The position numbers were made by a program, and so were the translations under genes. From Pontibacter kalidii (GTDB lineage Bacteria > Bacteroidota > Bacteroidia > Cytophagales > Hymenobacteraceae), in the NCBI RefSeq assembly GCF_026278245.1, contig NZ_CP111079.1:2482501-2546500 (forward strand): a stretch of 64,000 bases of DNA. The letters run 5' to 3'. Positions 44,813 through 52,780 of the stretch are shown in pieces (within the stretch, counting starts at the first letter, position 1; each line of letters opens with the position of its first letter). The notes beneath the pieces are model-generated. The model was not told the origin of the DNA, did no database searches, and saw nothing but the letters and a program-made list of their open reading frames with translations.

Positions 44813-45649
44813 TTAAATCGCGTTAAATCTGTACTTGACGTAGGAACTAAGCAGTAAGGCAAACTTAGTATTATCAGGTACTCTTACGCGCTCCTTCAGG
44901 ATGTGTTTGGCCGGCAGGCCCTGTATCTTGCGGAAAAGCTTGCGGTAATACACATAGGCCAGGTACACGCCCATGCGGGCCGTGCGCGGCAGGGCCATGA
45001 TCCCGGCATAGGCATCGTTAAAATCCTGGAGGATATCCTGCTCAATCTCAGCCTTGCACGCGTTACTGAACTTGCGGTACTCCACCTTCGGGAAGTAAAC
45101 CCGGCCCCGCTCCTTGTAGTCGCTCCTCATATCACGCAGGAAATTCACTTTCTGAAAGGCCGCCCCCAAGCTACGGGCTGGCTTCTCCAGCCGCCCGAAC
45201 ATCTCCTCATCGCCTTCGCAGAACACTTTCAGGCACATCAGCCCCACCACCTCGGCAGAGCCATAGATGTACTCGTCGTATAGTGTCCGGTCGTACACAT
45301 GGTCGTCCAGGTCCATTTCCATACTTTTCAGGAAAGCCTCAATATACGCTTTATCTATCCCATACGTATGCACCACGCACTGGAAAGCGTTCAGCACCGG
45401 ATTCAGGCTCAGCCGCTGGTCGATGGCCTTGTAGGTCTGCTTCTTGAAAGCAGCAAGCAGCTTGCGCCTGTCGTGCCCGTGGAAACTATCCACGATCTCA
45501 TCGGCGCAGCGTACAAAGCCATAGATGGCATAGATGGGCAGGTGCAATTTCTTGTCCAGCGTCCGGATGCCGAGCGTGAAGGAGGTGCTGTAGGCCTGGG
45601 TAATGACTTTACTGCACTTCATGCAGGTTTCGTTAAAGAGTTGCTCCAT
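44813..45649 (-). CDS. crtB: Phytoene synthase
   Basis: Condenses two geranylgeranyl diphosphates to phytoene. Seen: both Asp-rich substrate motifs, DEIVDSFHG near residue 50 and NFLRDMRSDYKERGRVYFP near residue 165, plus YGSAEVVGLMCL. At 278 residues it matches bacterial CrtB. It lies 21 bp downstream of crtI in the same direction and directly upstream of the exported hypothetical gene. A squalene synthase-type enzyme is less likely because of the crtI partner. Confidence 0.95.
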   Translation of the reverse strand: MEQLFNETCMKCSKVITQAYSTSFTLGIRTLDKKLHLPIYAIYGFVRCADEIVDSFHGHDRRKLLAAFKKQTYKAIDQRLSLNPVLNAFQCVVHTYGIDKAYIEAFLKSMEMDLDDHVYDRTLYDEYIYGSAEVVGLMCLKVFCEGDEEMFGRLEKPARSLGAAFQKVNFLRDMRSDYKERGRVYFPKVEYRKFSNACKAEIEQDILQDFNDAYAGIMALPRTARMGVYLAYVYYRKLFRKIQGLPAKHILKERVRVPDNTKFALLLSSYVKYRFNAI

Positions 45650-45670
45650 ACGCCATCAGATTTAGGTAAA

Positions 45671-47167
45671 TTATACGTTTACGCCCACCGGCGGTGCAAA
45701 CTCCTTCTCGATCTCCTTCGCCACTACCTGCCCCGAGATAAGTGAGGGCGGCACACCCGGTCCGGGCACGGTGAGTTGCCCGGTATAGTATAGGTTCCTG
45801 ATTTTCCTGCTCTTCAGGCTTGGCTTCAGGATGGCTGTCTGCAGCAGCGTGTTAGCCAGACCGTAGGCATTACCCTTGAAGGCATTGTAGTCCTGTATAA
45901 AATCATTGTGCGCGTAGCTGCGCTTATAGGTAATATGGCTGCGGATATCCTGCTTCGTCAGGCGCTCCAGGCGGTCCATCACCAGGTTAAAGTATTTTTC
46001 GCGCAGCTCCTCCGCATCCTGCAAGCCGGGGGCCACCGGTATAAGTATAAACAGGTTCTCACAGCCCTCCGGAGCTACGCTCGGGTCAGTTACAGAGGGC
46101 GCTGAAACGTAGAACAAAGGTTTTGCAGGCCATTGCGGGTGGGTATAGATCTCCTGGGCGTGGGGCCCGAAGTCCTCGTCGAAAAACAGGTTGTGATGCC
46201 GCAGATTCTGCAGGCGCTTGTTCACGCCCAGGTAAAACAGCAGCGAGGACGGGGCCATCACGCGCGTATCCCAGTAGCTGTCGGAATAACTTTGGCTGCC
46301 CTTAGGCAGCAGCTCCTTCTCCACGTGGTGATAATCGGCACTGGCCACTATCACCTCGGCTTCAAAGGTCCCTGTCTCCGTTCGCACATGCGTTACGCTT
46401 CCGTCCTGCACCTCCAGTCGCTGCACGTTCTGGTTATACAGAAACCGTACGCCTTTCTCCTCAGCCAGCTGCACCATCCCCTGCACGATCTTATACATGC
46501 CGCCCATCGGGTACCAGGTACCCAGGCTGATGTCAGCGTAGTTCATCAAACTATAAAGGGCAGGGGTGTTGCGGGGCAGTGCGCCCAGGAAAAGGATCGG
46601 AAACTCCATCAGCTTGATGATTTTCTCGTGACGGAAGAAGCGGCGAATATGCTTGTGGAACGACTGGAACACATCCATGCGCAGCACATCGAGCAGCAGG
46701 CGCGGGCTCATAAACTCCGTCATGGAGCGGCCGGGCTTGTAGACGAGCTGGTTGATGCCCACCTCATACTTGTAAGCAGCCTGCTCCAGAAACGCGTCCA
46801 GCTGCGCGGCGCTGCCGGGCTCCATCTGTTCGAAGAGCGCCTGCAGCGCCGGCAGCCGGGCCGGCACATCCATAAAATCATCCTCCCCAAACACAACCGT
46901 ATAGGATGGGTCTAGCCGAAGGAGGTCATAGTAGTCGGAGGTGGATTTTCCGAATTTGTTGAAGTAGGCCTCAAACACGCCGGGCATCCAGTACCAACTG
47001 GGCCCCATGTCGAAGGTGTAACCGCTGGCTGAGAAGCTACGGGCTCGGCCGCCGGGACTACTGTTCTTCTCCAGCACCGTCACGTCATAGCCTTTGTCGG
47101 CCAGGCTAGTGGCTGCCGAGAGGCCCGAAAAGCCGGAGCCGATTACTATCACGCGTGTTACAGCCAT
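45671..47167 (-). CDS. crtI: Phytoene desaturase
   Basis: FAD-dependent desaturase that converts phytoene to lycopene. Seen: the N-terminal dinucleotide fold VIVIGSGFSGLSAATSLADKG, the following GGRARSFSASGYTFDMGPSW, and the C-terminal CrtI signature (YYTGQLTVPGPGVPPSLISG). At 498 residues the length is normal. It lies 25 bp after the sigma factor gene and 21 bp before crtB, so sigma-crtI-crtB appear to form one transcription unit. Confidence 0.96.
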   Translation of the reverse strand: MAVTRVIVIGSGFSGLSAATSLADKGYDVTVLEKNSSPGGRARSFSASGYTFDMGPSWYWMPGVFEAYFNKFGKSTSDYYDLLRLDPSYTVVFGEDDFMDVPARLPALQALFEQMEPGSAAQLDAFLEQAAYKYEVGINQLVYKPGRSMTEFMSPRLLLDVLRMDVFQSFHKHIRRFFRHEKIIKLMEFPILFLGALPRNTPALYSLMNYADISLGTWYPMGGMYKIVQGMVQLAEEKGVRFLYNQNVQRLEVQDGSVTHVRTETGTFEAEVIVASADYHHVEKELLPKGSQSYSDSYWDTRVMAPSSLLFYLGVNKRLQNLRHHNLFFDEDFGPHAQEIYTHPQWPAKPLFYVSAPSVTDPSVAPEGCENLFILIPVAPGLQDAEELREKYFNLVMDRLERLTKQDIRSHITYKRSYAHNDFIQDYNAFKGNAYGLANTLLQTAILKPSLKSRKIRNLYYTGQLTVPGPGVPPSLISGQVVAKEIEKEFAPPVGVNV

Positions 47168-47192
47168 ATAGTGAATTAAGGACCTTACTTCA

Positions 47193-47708
47193 TTATGCCT
47201 CCTGCCTGTATACTTTCAGCACCTTTTTCAGCTCCTTACGGGCGATGTGGATGCGGTTCTTCACCGTACCAATCGGAATCTGCAGTTTCTCCGCAATCTC
47301 AAGGTACTTATAGCCCACGTAATACATCATAAATGGGGTGCGATGCTCCTCGTTAAGGCTGGCAATGGCTTTGTTAATATCATTCATGACGAAAGTTGCC
47401 GTGCCTTTGTTCTGAGTCACGAAGTTCTCGTCGGTATTGAGGTACTGCAGGTATTCAGAGCTATCGATATTGCTGCTGCGCTTGGTAACCTTATTGTAGT
47501 TGTTTATAAAGGTGTTGCGCATGATGGTGTAGAGCCAGGCCTTAAGGTTCGTGCCTGCCTTAAACTTATCGCGGTTCGTAAGGGCTTTCAGCATGGTCTC
47601 CTGCACGAGGTCTTTGGCATCGTCCAAATCTCGGGTCAGGTTCATGGCCGCCGGCCGTAGCGACTGTGCTACATTCTGTACGAGGGTATTGAATTCCAGA
47701 GCTGTCAT
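47193..47708 (-). CDS. Sigma-70 family (ECF-type) RNA polymerase sigma factor
   Basis: A 171-residue sigma factor with region 2 (RDLDDAKDLVQETMLKAL, LKAWLYTIMRNTFINNY) and region 4 (LNEEHRTPFMMYYVGYKYLEIAEKLQIPIGTVKNRIHIARKEL, helix-turn-helix) and no regions 1 or 3. No anti-sigma gene is adjacent. It is the first gene of the sigma-crtI-crtB unit, so it probably helps drive carotenoid gene expression. Repeated TGTTTAA half sites in its upstream region suggest control by the neighbouring MerR-type regulator. Confidence 0.92.
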   Translation of the reverse strand: MTALEFNTLVQNVAQSLRPAAMNLTRDLDDAKDLVQETMLKALTNRDKFKAGTNLKAWLYTIMRNTFINNYNKVTKRSSNIDSSEYLQYLNTDENFVTQNKGTATFVMNDINKAIASLNEEHRTPFMMYYVGYKYLEIAEKLQIPIGTVKNRIHIARKELKKVLKVYRQEA

Positions 47709-47807
47709 TTGTTTAACGTTTTATGGTACAACCATAAACAAATATACGACAGACTGTTTAATAAAAATAGCTTTGTGTAAGTTATTTTTGAGTTTGTTTA
47801 AACAATT
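47708..47807 (-). promoter_or_regulatory. Control region of the sigma-crtI-crtB unit
   Basis: A -7-like TATATTTG on the minus strand (47739-47746) is surrounded by TTTGTTTAAC (47708-47717), CTGTTTAAT (47754-47762) and the palindrome TTGTTTAAACAA (47794-47805). The same half site recurs before crtZ. Proposed operator for the MerR-B12 regulator. Confidence 0.5.
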
Positions 47808-47870
47808 TCGACGAACGGAGCCTCGCATCCCGTGTACGTACATATTTCTTGTGCAAACAACATAAAACGC

Positions 47871-47912
47871 CCGGCCCGCTGCTTCCTTATAACGTGAGAA
47901 GCAGCGGGCCGG
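47871..47912 (-). terminator. Intrinsic terminator after the MerR-type gene
   Basis: Perfect 15-bp GC-rich arms (CCGGCCCGCTGCTTC / GAAGCAGCGGGCCGG) with a 12-nt loop, followed on the minus strand by GCGTTTT. Confidence 0.85.
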
Positions 47913-47932
47913 ACAAAAAACAATGCAAAATT

Positions 47933-48808
47933 TTACTTCAACTTAGCAATTAGCTCTGTCATACAGCTTAGCCGCTGTACATTCTCCGGGAAAGACAGGG
48001 CCTCGTGCTGCACCTGGTAACCGTATACGTAGATGGTGCTGTCGGGGAATCGCTCCGAGAGTTTGTTGAGATACCCCTGCACCTGCTCCCGCTCCGGGGT
48101 GGTGGTGAGTACTGTGCAAAGATACTCGGCCCGGAACTGCTCATAGGTAAGTTCCAGGTCTTTAAAGGGAAGGTGCTGGCCCATGTACACCACCCGCTGG
48201 TGGTGCGCCCGAAGGATGTAGTGCATGTACAGCAGCGCCAGCTCGTGCAGCTCGCCCTCAGGCAAGTATAGAATATAAACAGGATCACCCTCTTTCCAAC
48301 GCGCCGTCTGGCCGTCTATAGCCACCAGCAGCTTCTGCCGGATCAGGTTGCTGACAAAATGCTCGTGCGCCGGCGTAATATTACCGGTCTGCCACAGGAT
48401 GCCGATCTTATTGAGGAACGGATAAACCACCTCCTGCATTGTTTCCTGGAACCCCATCTGCACGGCGGATTTGGAAAGCACCCGGTCGAATTTATACTCG
48501 TCCATGTCCACCATAGCCGCCACCAGCTCGCTGACGTGGTGCGCGCACTCGCAGGGCTGGTCGCACAACTGCCGCACCGTCTCCAGAATCTCCCCCTTTT
48601 CCATCTGCGCGATCTTGGATATCTTGTACCCGCGCTCGTTAAGGAGCGAGATGTTCAGCAATGACTTCAGGTCTGCATCGTCATAATAGCGAATATTGGT
48701 TTCGGTGCGCCTGGGGTTCAGGATACCATAGCGCTGCTCCCATATCCGGATAGTATGCGCCTTGATGCCTGAAAGATGTTCGAGTTCTTTAATAGTGTAC
48801 TGAGCCAC
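47933..48808 (-). CDS. MerR-family regulator with cobalamin-binding domain (CarH/LitR-like)
   Basis: Predicted light- or B12-responsive repressor of carotenoid genes. Residues 1-70 form a MerR winged helix (YTIKELEHLSGIKAHTIRIWEQRYG). Residues 90-165 form the four-helix cap with the W-x9-E-H motif of AdoCbl photoreceptors: W139 and E149-H150 in ILWQTGNITPAHEH. Residues 172-290 form the Rossmann-like B12 domain; the cobalt-ligand motif, usually ExHxxG, reads E186-L-H188-E-L-A, keeping the His but with Ala for Gly. The start overlaps the crtZ end by 20 bp. In CarH-type proteins, AdoCbl promotes DNA binding in the dark and light releases it; that this one behaves so is an inference. Confidence 0.85.
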   Translation of the reverse strand: MAQYTIKELEHLSGIKAHTIRIWEQRYGILNPRRTETNIRYYDDADLKSLLNISLLNERGYKISKIAQMEKGEILETVRQLCDQPCECAHHVSELVAAMVDMDEYKFDRVLSKSAVQMGFQETMQEVVYPFLNKIGILWQTGNITPAHEHFVSNLIRQKLLVAIDGQTARWKEGDPVYILYLPEGELHELALLYMHYILRAHHQRVVYMGQHLPFKDLELTYEQFRAEYLCTVLTTTPEREQVQGYLNKLSERFPDSTIYVYGYQVQHEALSFPENVQRLSCMTELIAKLK

Positions 48809-49280
48809 GTTTCTCCTGTTCCTGTTTCTTCACAATGTCGTAAGCCTGCCTGAAATACCGCGGCGCTACCCACAGCATCCCAAACGACTCTGAACCATGC
48901 TTGCCTTGCTCTTTATGGTGTACCTTGTGCGCCATGTTCAAGGCTTTCAGGTAAACACTAGACGTTCTTCCGAATACCTTTATCCGCCTATGAATGAACA
49001 CATCGTGGATCAGGAAGTAGGCTGCCCCATACAGGGTGATGCCTGCGCCAATCCAGAACCTGTAGTCGATCGGGTCGCTGCCGAAGATGAAAAAGAGCAT
49101 CGCCAGCAGACCATAATAGGCAAAAAACAGGTCGTTTAGTTCAAAGGCGTGTTGATGGTGCGTGTGGTGCGACTTGTGCAGGCCCCAAAGGAACCCGTGC
49201 AAGACGTACTTGTGCATGAGCCACGCCACGCCTTCCATCGCCACAAAAGTCAGAAGCATGATTCCGATGCCTGTTAGCAT
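48789..49280 (-). CDS. crtZ: Beta-carotene hydroxylase
   Basis: Membrane di-iron hydroxylase of the sterol desaturase superfamily, adding 3-hydroxyl groups to beta-carotene or its ketolated derivative. The ATG at 49280 gives 163 residues. The four His motifs are present: HKYVLHG, HKSHHTHH, HDVFIHRR and AHKVHHK, with four membrane helices between. It overlaps the MerR gene downstream, and a GTTTAAT-type palindrome lies 30-45 bp upstream of its start. Confidence 0.93.
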   Translation of the reverse strand: MLTGIGIMLLTFVAMEGVAWLMHKYVLHGFLWGLHKSHHTHHQHAFELNDLFFAYYGLLAMLFFIFGSDPIDYRFWIGAGITLYGAAYFLIHDVFIHRRIKVFGRTSSVYLKALNMAHKVHHKEQGKHGSESFGMLWVAPRYFRQAYDIVKKQEQEKRGSVHY

Positions 49281-49308
49281 ACACACAAAACAGCAAGTTT
49301 AAGGAATA

Positions 49309-49324
49309 GTTTAATGTATTAAAC
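49309..49324 (-). promoter_or_regulatory. Palindrome upstream of crtZ
   Basis: GTTTAATGTATTAAAC has 7-bp arms with a 2-bp centre, and a further AGTTTAAGG stands at 49296-49304. The half site TTTGTTTAA, read on the minus strand here, matches the repeats in the sigma factor control region. Confidence 0.5.
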
Positions 49325-49330
49325 AAAAGC

Positions 49331-50140
49331 TCACCACTTTATTTGTTCTTTGTTCAGAAAAGCAGCGATACCGCGCTGGCAATCCTCGCTTCCGCGGGCC
49401 ACTGCGTTCATTTCGGAGGCGTACTGCAGGCCCTCCTCCAGGCTCATCCCCTGCACACGCGCGATCATCTCTTTCGTCACCTCCATGCTTTGCTTGGAGT
49501 TCTCGGCGCAAAGCTTTTGAGCAAAGGCAAACACCCGCTCCTCCAACTCCTGAGCAGGCACCACGTAATTCACCAGGCCATACCTCTCCGCTTCCTCCGC
49601 CGAGATCAGGTCGCCGGTGAGCAGCAGCTGCTTGGCACGGGCCTCCCCTATCTTGCGCAGCAGGAACACCTTCACAATGGCAGGTATAAAGCCGATCTTC
49701 ACCTCGGTGTAGCCGAACTTTGCCTCCGGCACGGTGAAGCCGAAGTCGCAGATGGCAGCTAGTCCGCAGCCGCCCGCGATGGCGTGGCCGTGGATCTGAG
49801 CGATCACCACCTTCTTCAAGGTATAAATCATCCGGAAAAGCTCCATCAGGTGCGTGGAGTCGAGCAGGTTCTCGTGGTAATCGTTCTCCTGCAGGCGCTG
49901 GATATACTCCAAGTCGGCACCGGCGCAGAACACCTTGCCCTCGGCGCGCAGCACAATTACCTTGCAGGCCTCGTCATCCTCGGCCAGGCCGAAGACGCGC
50001 TTCAGCTCAGACACTACCTCGTAGTTCAGGGCGTTCCTTTTCTCGGGTCGGGCCAGCGTGATGTAGCCCACCCGATCCTTCACCTCATAGTTGATAAATT
50101 CCATCGTCAGCCTTTCGGCCGTATTTGTTAGTTCTGTCAT
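49331..50140 (-). CDS. Enoyl-CoA hydratase/isomerase, probably phenylacetate pathway
   Basis: Crotonase-fold enzyme of about 269 residues from the ATG at 50140 (a shorter start at 50104 also fits). Seen: LARPEKRNALN, the first oxyanion-hole segment VFCAGADLEYIQ, the second HGHAIAGGCGLAAICDF, and VKIGFIPAIVKVFLLRKIG. A Glu lies in the catalytic region (GYTEVKIG), but the substrate cannot be fixed. Divergent from the TetR regulator and next to paaABCD, it is a candidate for PaaF or PaaG function (hydration or isomerisation of the ring-opening intermediates). General beta-oxidation is the alternative. Confidence 0.85.
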   Translation of the reverse strand: MTELTNTAERLTMEFINYEVKDRVGYITLARPEKRNALNYEVVSELKRVFGLAEDDEACKVIVLRAEGKVFCAGADLEYIQRLQENDYHENLLDSTHLMELFRMIYTLKKVVIAQIHGHAIAGGCGLAAICDFGFTVPEAKFGYTEVKIGFIPAIVKVFLLRKIGEARAKQLLLTGDLISAEEAERYGLVNYVVPAQELEERVFAFAQKLCAENSKQSMEVTKEMIARVQGMSLEEGLQYASEMNAVARGSEDCQRGIAAFLNKEQIKW

Positions 50141-50332
50141 GATATATCGTCTTATGTACAAGAAACTAGAAGCCTTGTGTTCAAATATACGCAAGTGTGG
50201 AGCCGACGCTGCATTTAATCAGGCATAGACCACACGATAACCGGCACAAGTATAAAATTAATCTTGCTTCCTCCCAACTACTCTCCCTGCAACTCTCCTG
50301 CCAACCTTCTAAAAGTATAATCGTTTATAAAA

Positions 50333-50354
50333 TAAATTTGCTAACGAACGTTAG
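50333..50354 (+). promoter_or_regulatory. Promoter -7 box with adjoining PaaR-type operator
   Basis: TAAATTTG (50333-50340) matches TAnnTTTG and is followed directly by CTAACGAACGTTAG (50341-50354), a 6-bp palindrome with an AA centre. It fits the CNAACGNNCGTTNG operator reported for PaaR of Thermus. It lies 25 bp before the TetR gene start. Confidence 0.75.
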
Positions 50355-50378
50355 GTTGCTTATGTTTGTTAAATAACT

Positions 50379-50999
50379 ATGGAAGCAGTATTGAGCAGAA
50401 AAGAGCAAATCGAGCGAACGGCCACTGTCCTGTTTAAGTCAAAGGGATACTCGGCCACATCGATGCGCGATCTGGCCAATGCGCTGGGTATAGAGGCCGC
50501 CAGTATTTACTCGCACATCAAGTCCAAGGAGGAGATACTGCAGCGGGTGTGTTTCCGGATGGCCAGGGAGTTTTTTGAGGCCTTAGATGCGGCAGAGGCC
50601 AGCGGCGGCTCCGCCACTGAGAGGCTGAAACGCGCCATCTCCGCCCACGTGCAGGTGCTGACAAAGAACACAGAGGCCTCGGCGGTTTTTCTGCACGAGT
50701 GGCGCCACCTGAGTGAACCCATGCACGGCACGTACCTCTCGCTTCGCGACAAGTATGAGGCCCGCTTTCGCGACATCATCCGGGCCGGCACCGGGAACGG
50801 CGAGTTCATGGTGCCCGATGAGAAATTTGCTGTATTAACCATCCTTTCCGGCCTCAACTGGATACACACCTGGTACAAACCGGAAGGGAAGATGACACCG
50901 GCAGAGATTGCCGGGAATCTTTCGGAGATGCTACTAAACGGCCTGAGCACCCAACGGCAGGCTTTACAAGATACTTACTCTCACCTTAATACAATCTAA
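50379..50999 (+). CDS. paaR: TetR-family regulator, probable PaaR
   Basis: A 206-residue TetR repressor. The N-terminal helix-turn-helix is clear: [42 protein letters not shown]. The C-terminal ligand domain ([38 protein letters not shown]) resembles acyl-CoA-responsive members. It stands directly upstream of paaA behind a PaaR-type operator, so it likely represses its own gene and the paa genes until phenylacetyl-CoA appears. The inducer is inferred from Thermus PaaR. A hairpin terminator separates it from paaA. Confidence 0.85.
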   Translation: MEAVLSRKEQIERTATVLFKSKGYSATSMRDLANALGIEAASIYSHIKSKEEILQRVCFRMAREFFEALDAAEASGGSATERLKRAISAHVQVLTKNTEASAVFLHEWRHLSEPMHGTYLSLRDKYEARFRDIIRAGTGNGEFMVPDEKFAVLTILSGLNWIHTWYKPEGKMTPAEIAGNLSEMLLNGLSTQRQALQDTYSHLNTI

Positions 51000-51010
51000 A
51001 CTACCTAACC

Positions 51011-51036
51011 TGCCGGACTGCTCACCCAGTCCGGCA
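51011..51036 (+). terminator. Intrinsic terminator or attenuator between paaR and paaA
   Basis: Perfect 10-bp arms TGCCGGACTG / CAGTCCGGCA around a 6-nt loop, followed by CCTTTT. No separate paaA promoter was recognised, so partial read-through is possible. Confidence 0.7.
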
Positions 51037-51067
51037 CCTTTTGCTGAACCTTAAAACTATAAATATT

Positions 51068-52054
51068 ATGTACGGAGGAGGAAACGTTTTTGAGGCTACT
51101 AAATTCGACGACCTGCAGACAGAAGATCCTGCAAAATTAGAAGAATTTGAGGCGCGCATCGCCCGTGGCGAGAAGATTGAGCCAACCGACTGGATGCCGC
51201 AACTCTACCGCAAGCAGCTGATCCGCATGATCGAGCAGCACGCACACTCTGAGATCATCGGTGCCCTGCCGGAGGGTACCTGGATCACCCGCGCTCCGGG
51301 TTTCCGCCGTAAGATGGCGCAAATGGCCAAGGTGCAGGACGAGGTAGGCCACGCGCAATTGCTCTACTCCGCTGCTGAAACCCTGGGCAAGTCGCGCGAG
51401 CAAATGCTGACAGACCTGATCAACGGCAAATCAAAATACTCCAACGTATTCAACTACCCTGCCTTTACCTGGGCTGACTCCAACATTATTTCCTGGCTCA
51501 TTGATGCCGGCGCGATCGTAAACCAGCTGGCAAACGCCAAAGGCAGTTACGGTCCATACTCCAGAGCGCTGGAGCGGATCTGCGCCGAGGAAGCGTTCCA
51601 CCTGAAGTATGGCCACGATGCCGTGGTGCACATGGCAACCGGTTCCCCAACGCAACGCGAAATGATTCAGGCTGCACTTAACCGCTGGTGGCCACCGATC
51701 ATGACCTTCTTCGGGCCATCTGATAAAATGAGCACGCATACGGAGACGCTGATGCGCTGGAAAGTGAAGATGGCATCGAATGACGAGTGCCGTCAGCAGT
51801 TCCTGGACATGTATGTGCCCAAGATTTGGGAGCTTGGCCTGACCGTGCCGGATCCGAACCTGAAGAAGAACATGGAAACGGGCCAATGGGAATACACGGA
51901 ACCGGATTGGGACGAGTTTAAGCGCGTTATCAACGGCGACGGCCCTTGCAACGCAGAGCGCCTCGCCGTACGCCGTACTGCCGAAGAGCGCGGCGCCTGG
52001 GTGCGCAGAGCCTTGCTCAACCCCAAAGCAAAGTATGTGAAGCCGCTGGCCTAA
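51068..52054 (+). CDS. paaA: 1,2-phenylacetyl-CoA epoxidase, catalytic subunit PaaA
   Basis: Di-iron monooxygenase subunit that epoxidises the ring of phenylacetyl-CoA. The ATG at 51068 gives 328 residues beginning MYGGGNVFE; a TTG at 51041 is rejected. Seen: carboxylate-bridged iron ligands in [12 protein letters not shown] (E-x-x-H) and in [17 protein letters not shown] (E-x-x-H), plus the conserved [17 protein letters not shown] and [17 protein letters not shown] region. First gene of paaABCD. An AT-rich 90-bp spacer with ATTCATAATT repeats separates it from paaB. Confidence 0.96.
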   Translation: MYGGGNVFEATKFDDLQTEDPAKLEEFEARIARGEKIEPTDWMPQLYRKQLIRMIEQHAHSEIIGALPEGTWITRAPGFRRKMAQMAKVQDEVGHAQLLYSAAETLGKSREQMLTDLINGKSKYSNVFNYPAFTWADSNIISWLIDAGAIVNQLANAKGSYGPYSRALERICAEEAFHLKYGHDAVVHMATGSPTQREMIQAALNRWWPPIMTFFGPSDKMSTHTETLMRWKVKMASNDECRQQFLDMYVPKIWELGLTVPDPNLKKNMETGQWEYTEPDWDEFKRVINGDGPCNAERLAVRRTAEERGAWVRRALLNPKAKYVKPLA

Positions 52055-52059
52055 CGGCA

Positions 52060-52140
52060 ATTAAGAATTATGAATTAAAGACAAAGCTCTAAGCCGAGGC
52101 ACCAAATTCATAATCAATAATTCATCATTCATAATTAGCG
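52060..52140. repeat. AT-rich palindromic spacer between paaA and paaB
   Basis: AATTAAGAATTATGAATTAAAG on the left is partly complementary to the AATTCATCATTCATAATTAG side on the right, in the same style as the sdhA-sdhB spacer. Confidence 0.5.
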
Positions 52141-52144
52141 AAGA

Positions 52145-52780
52145 ATGAGCTTAAAGTCCCTTGACCCGAGAGTAACCCGACTGAACCTGCCAGAAGGCAA
52201 AGTTCCTGCCATGGAGCCGAAGCCGGAGCTGGATCAGTTTGAAACATACGAAGTCTTCCATCAGAAAAAAGAAGGCGCTGCCTATACGTATGTAGGTCCT
52301 GTTCACGCACCCAACGAGGACGTGGCGTTCCTGTTTGCCAAAGAGCAGTACAGCCGCCGTTTCCCGTGTGTCGGCCTTTGGATTGTGCGCACCGAAAACA
52401 TACAGGTGACACCTTATGTGGGTGATCAGGAGAATGTATATGACATGATTCGCGTGCAAGAACCTGCCGAGCAAAGTGCTCAGCCTGAGCCTTACGAGAT
52501 CTTCCACCTGAAAAAGCGCGGTAAAGCGCATACACATGCCGGCCGTGTGATGGCAACTTCTTACCAGGAAGCCTTGCAGGAAGCAAAAACAGCTTTCGGA
52601 GAGAAAGCCCCGGTAGTGAATGTGTGGGTAGTAAAGTCGAAGGATGTGCTCCAATCTGCGGAGGAAGACAAAGATATGTGGGCCACTATTCCGGAGAAGA
52701 AGTACCGCGAAGCCATTGCTTACAAGGTAATGGACAAGATCACCAAGTATAAAGAAGAAAATAAAACCACTGCCCCCTAA
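52145..52780 (+). CDS. paaB: PaaB with two tandem PaaB domains
   Basis: PaaB is the small structural subunit of phenylacetyl-CoA epoxidase, usually about 95 residues. This product has 211 residues and two copies of the domain: residues 31-90 (FETYEVFHQKKEGAAYTYVG, then LWIVRTENIQ) and 117-185 (PEPYEIFHLKKRGKAHTHAG, then VWVVKSKDVL). The copies share the Y-E-x-F-H-x-K-K core and the A-x-x-F segment but have diverged. It is in frame throughout, with no internal stop. The stop overlaps the paaC ATG (TAATG), so coupling is likely. Whether both domains contact PaaA and PaaC is unknown. Confidence 0.85.
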   Translation: MSLKSLDPRVTRLNLPEGKVPAMEPKPELDQFETYEVFHQKKEGAAYTYVGPVHAPNEDVAFLFAKEQYSRRFPCVGLWIVRTENIQVTPYVGDQENVYDMIRVQEPAEQSAQPEPYEIFHLKKRGKAHTHAGRVMATSYQEALQEAKTAFGEKAPVVNVWVVKSKDVLQSAEEDKDMWATIPEKKYREAIAYKVMDKITKYKEENKTTAP

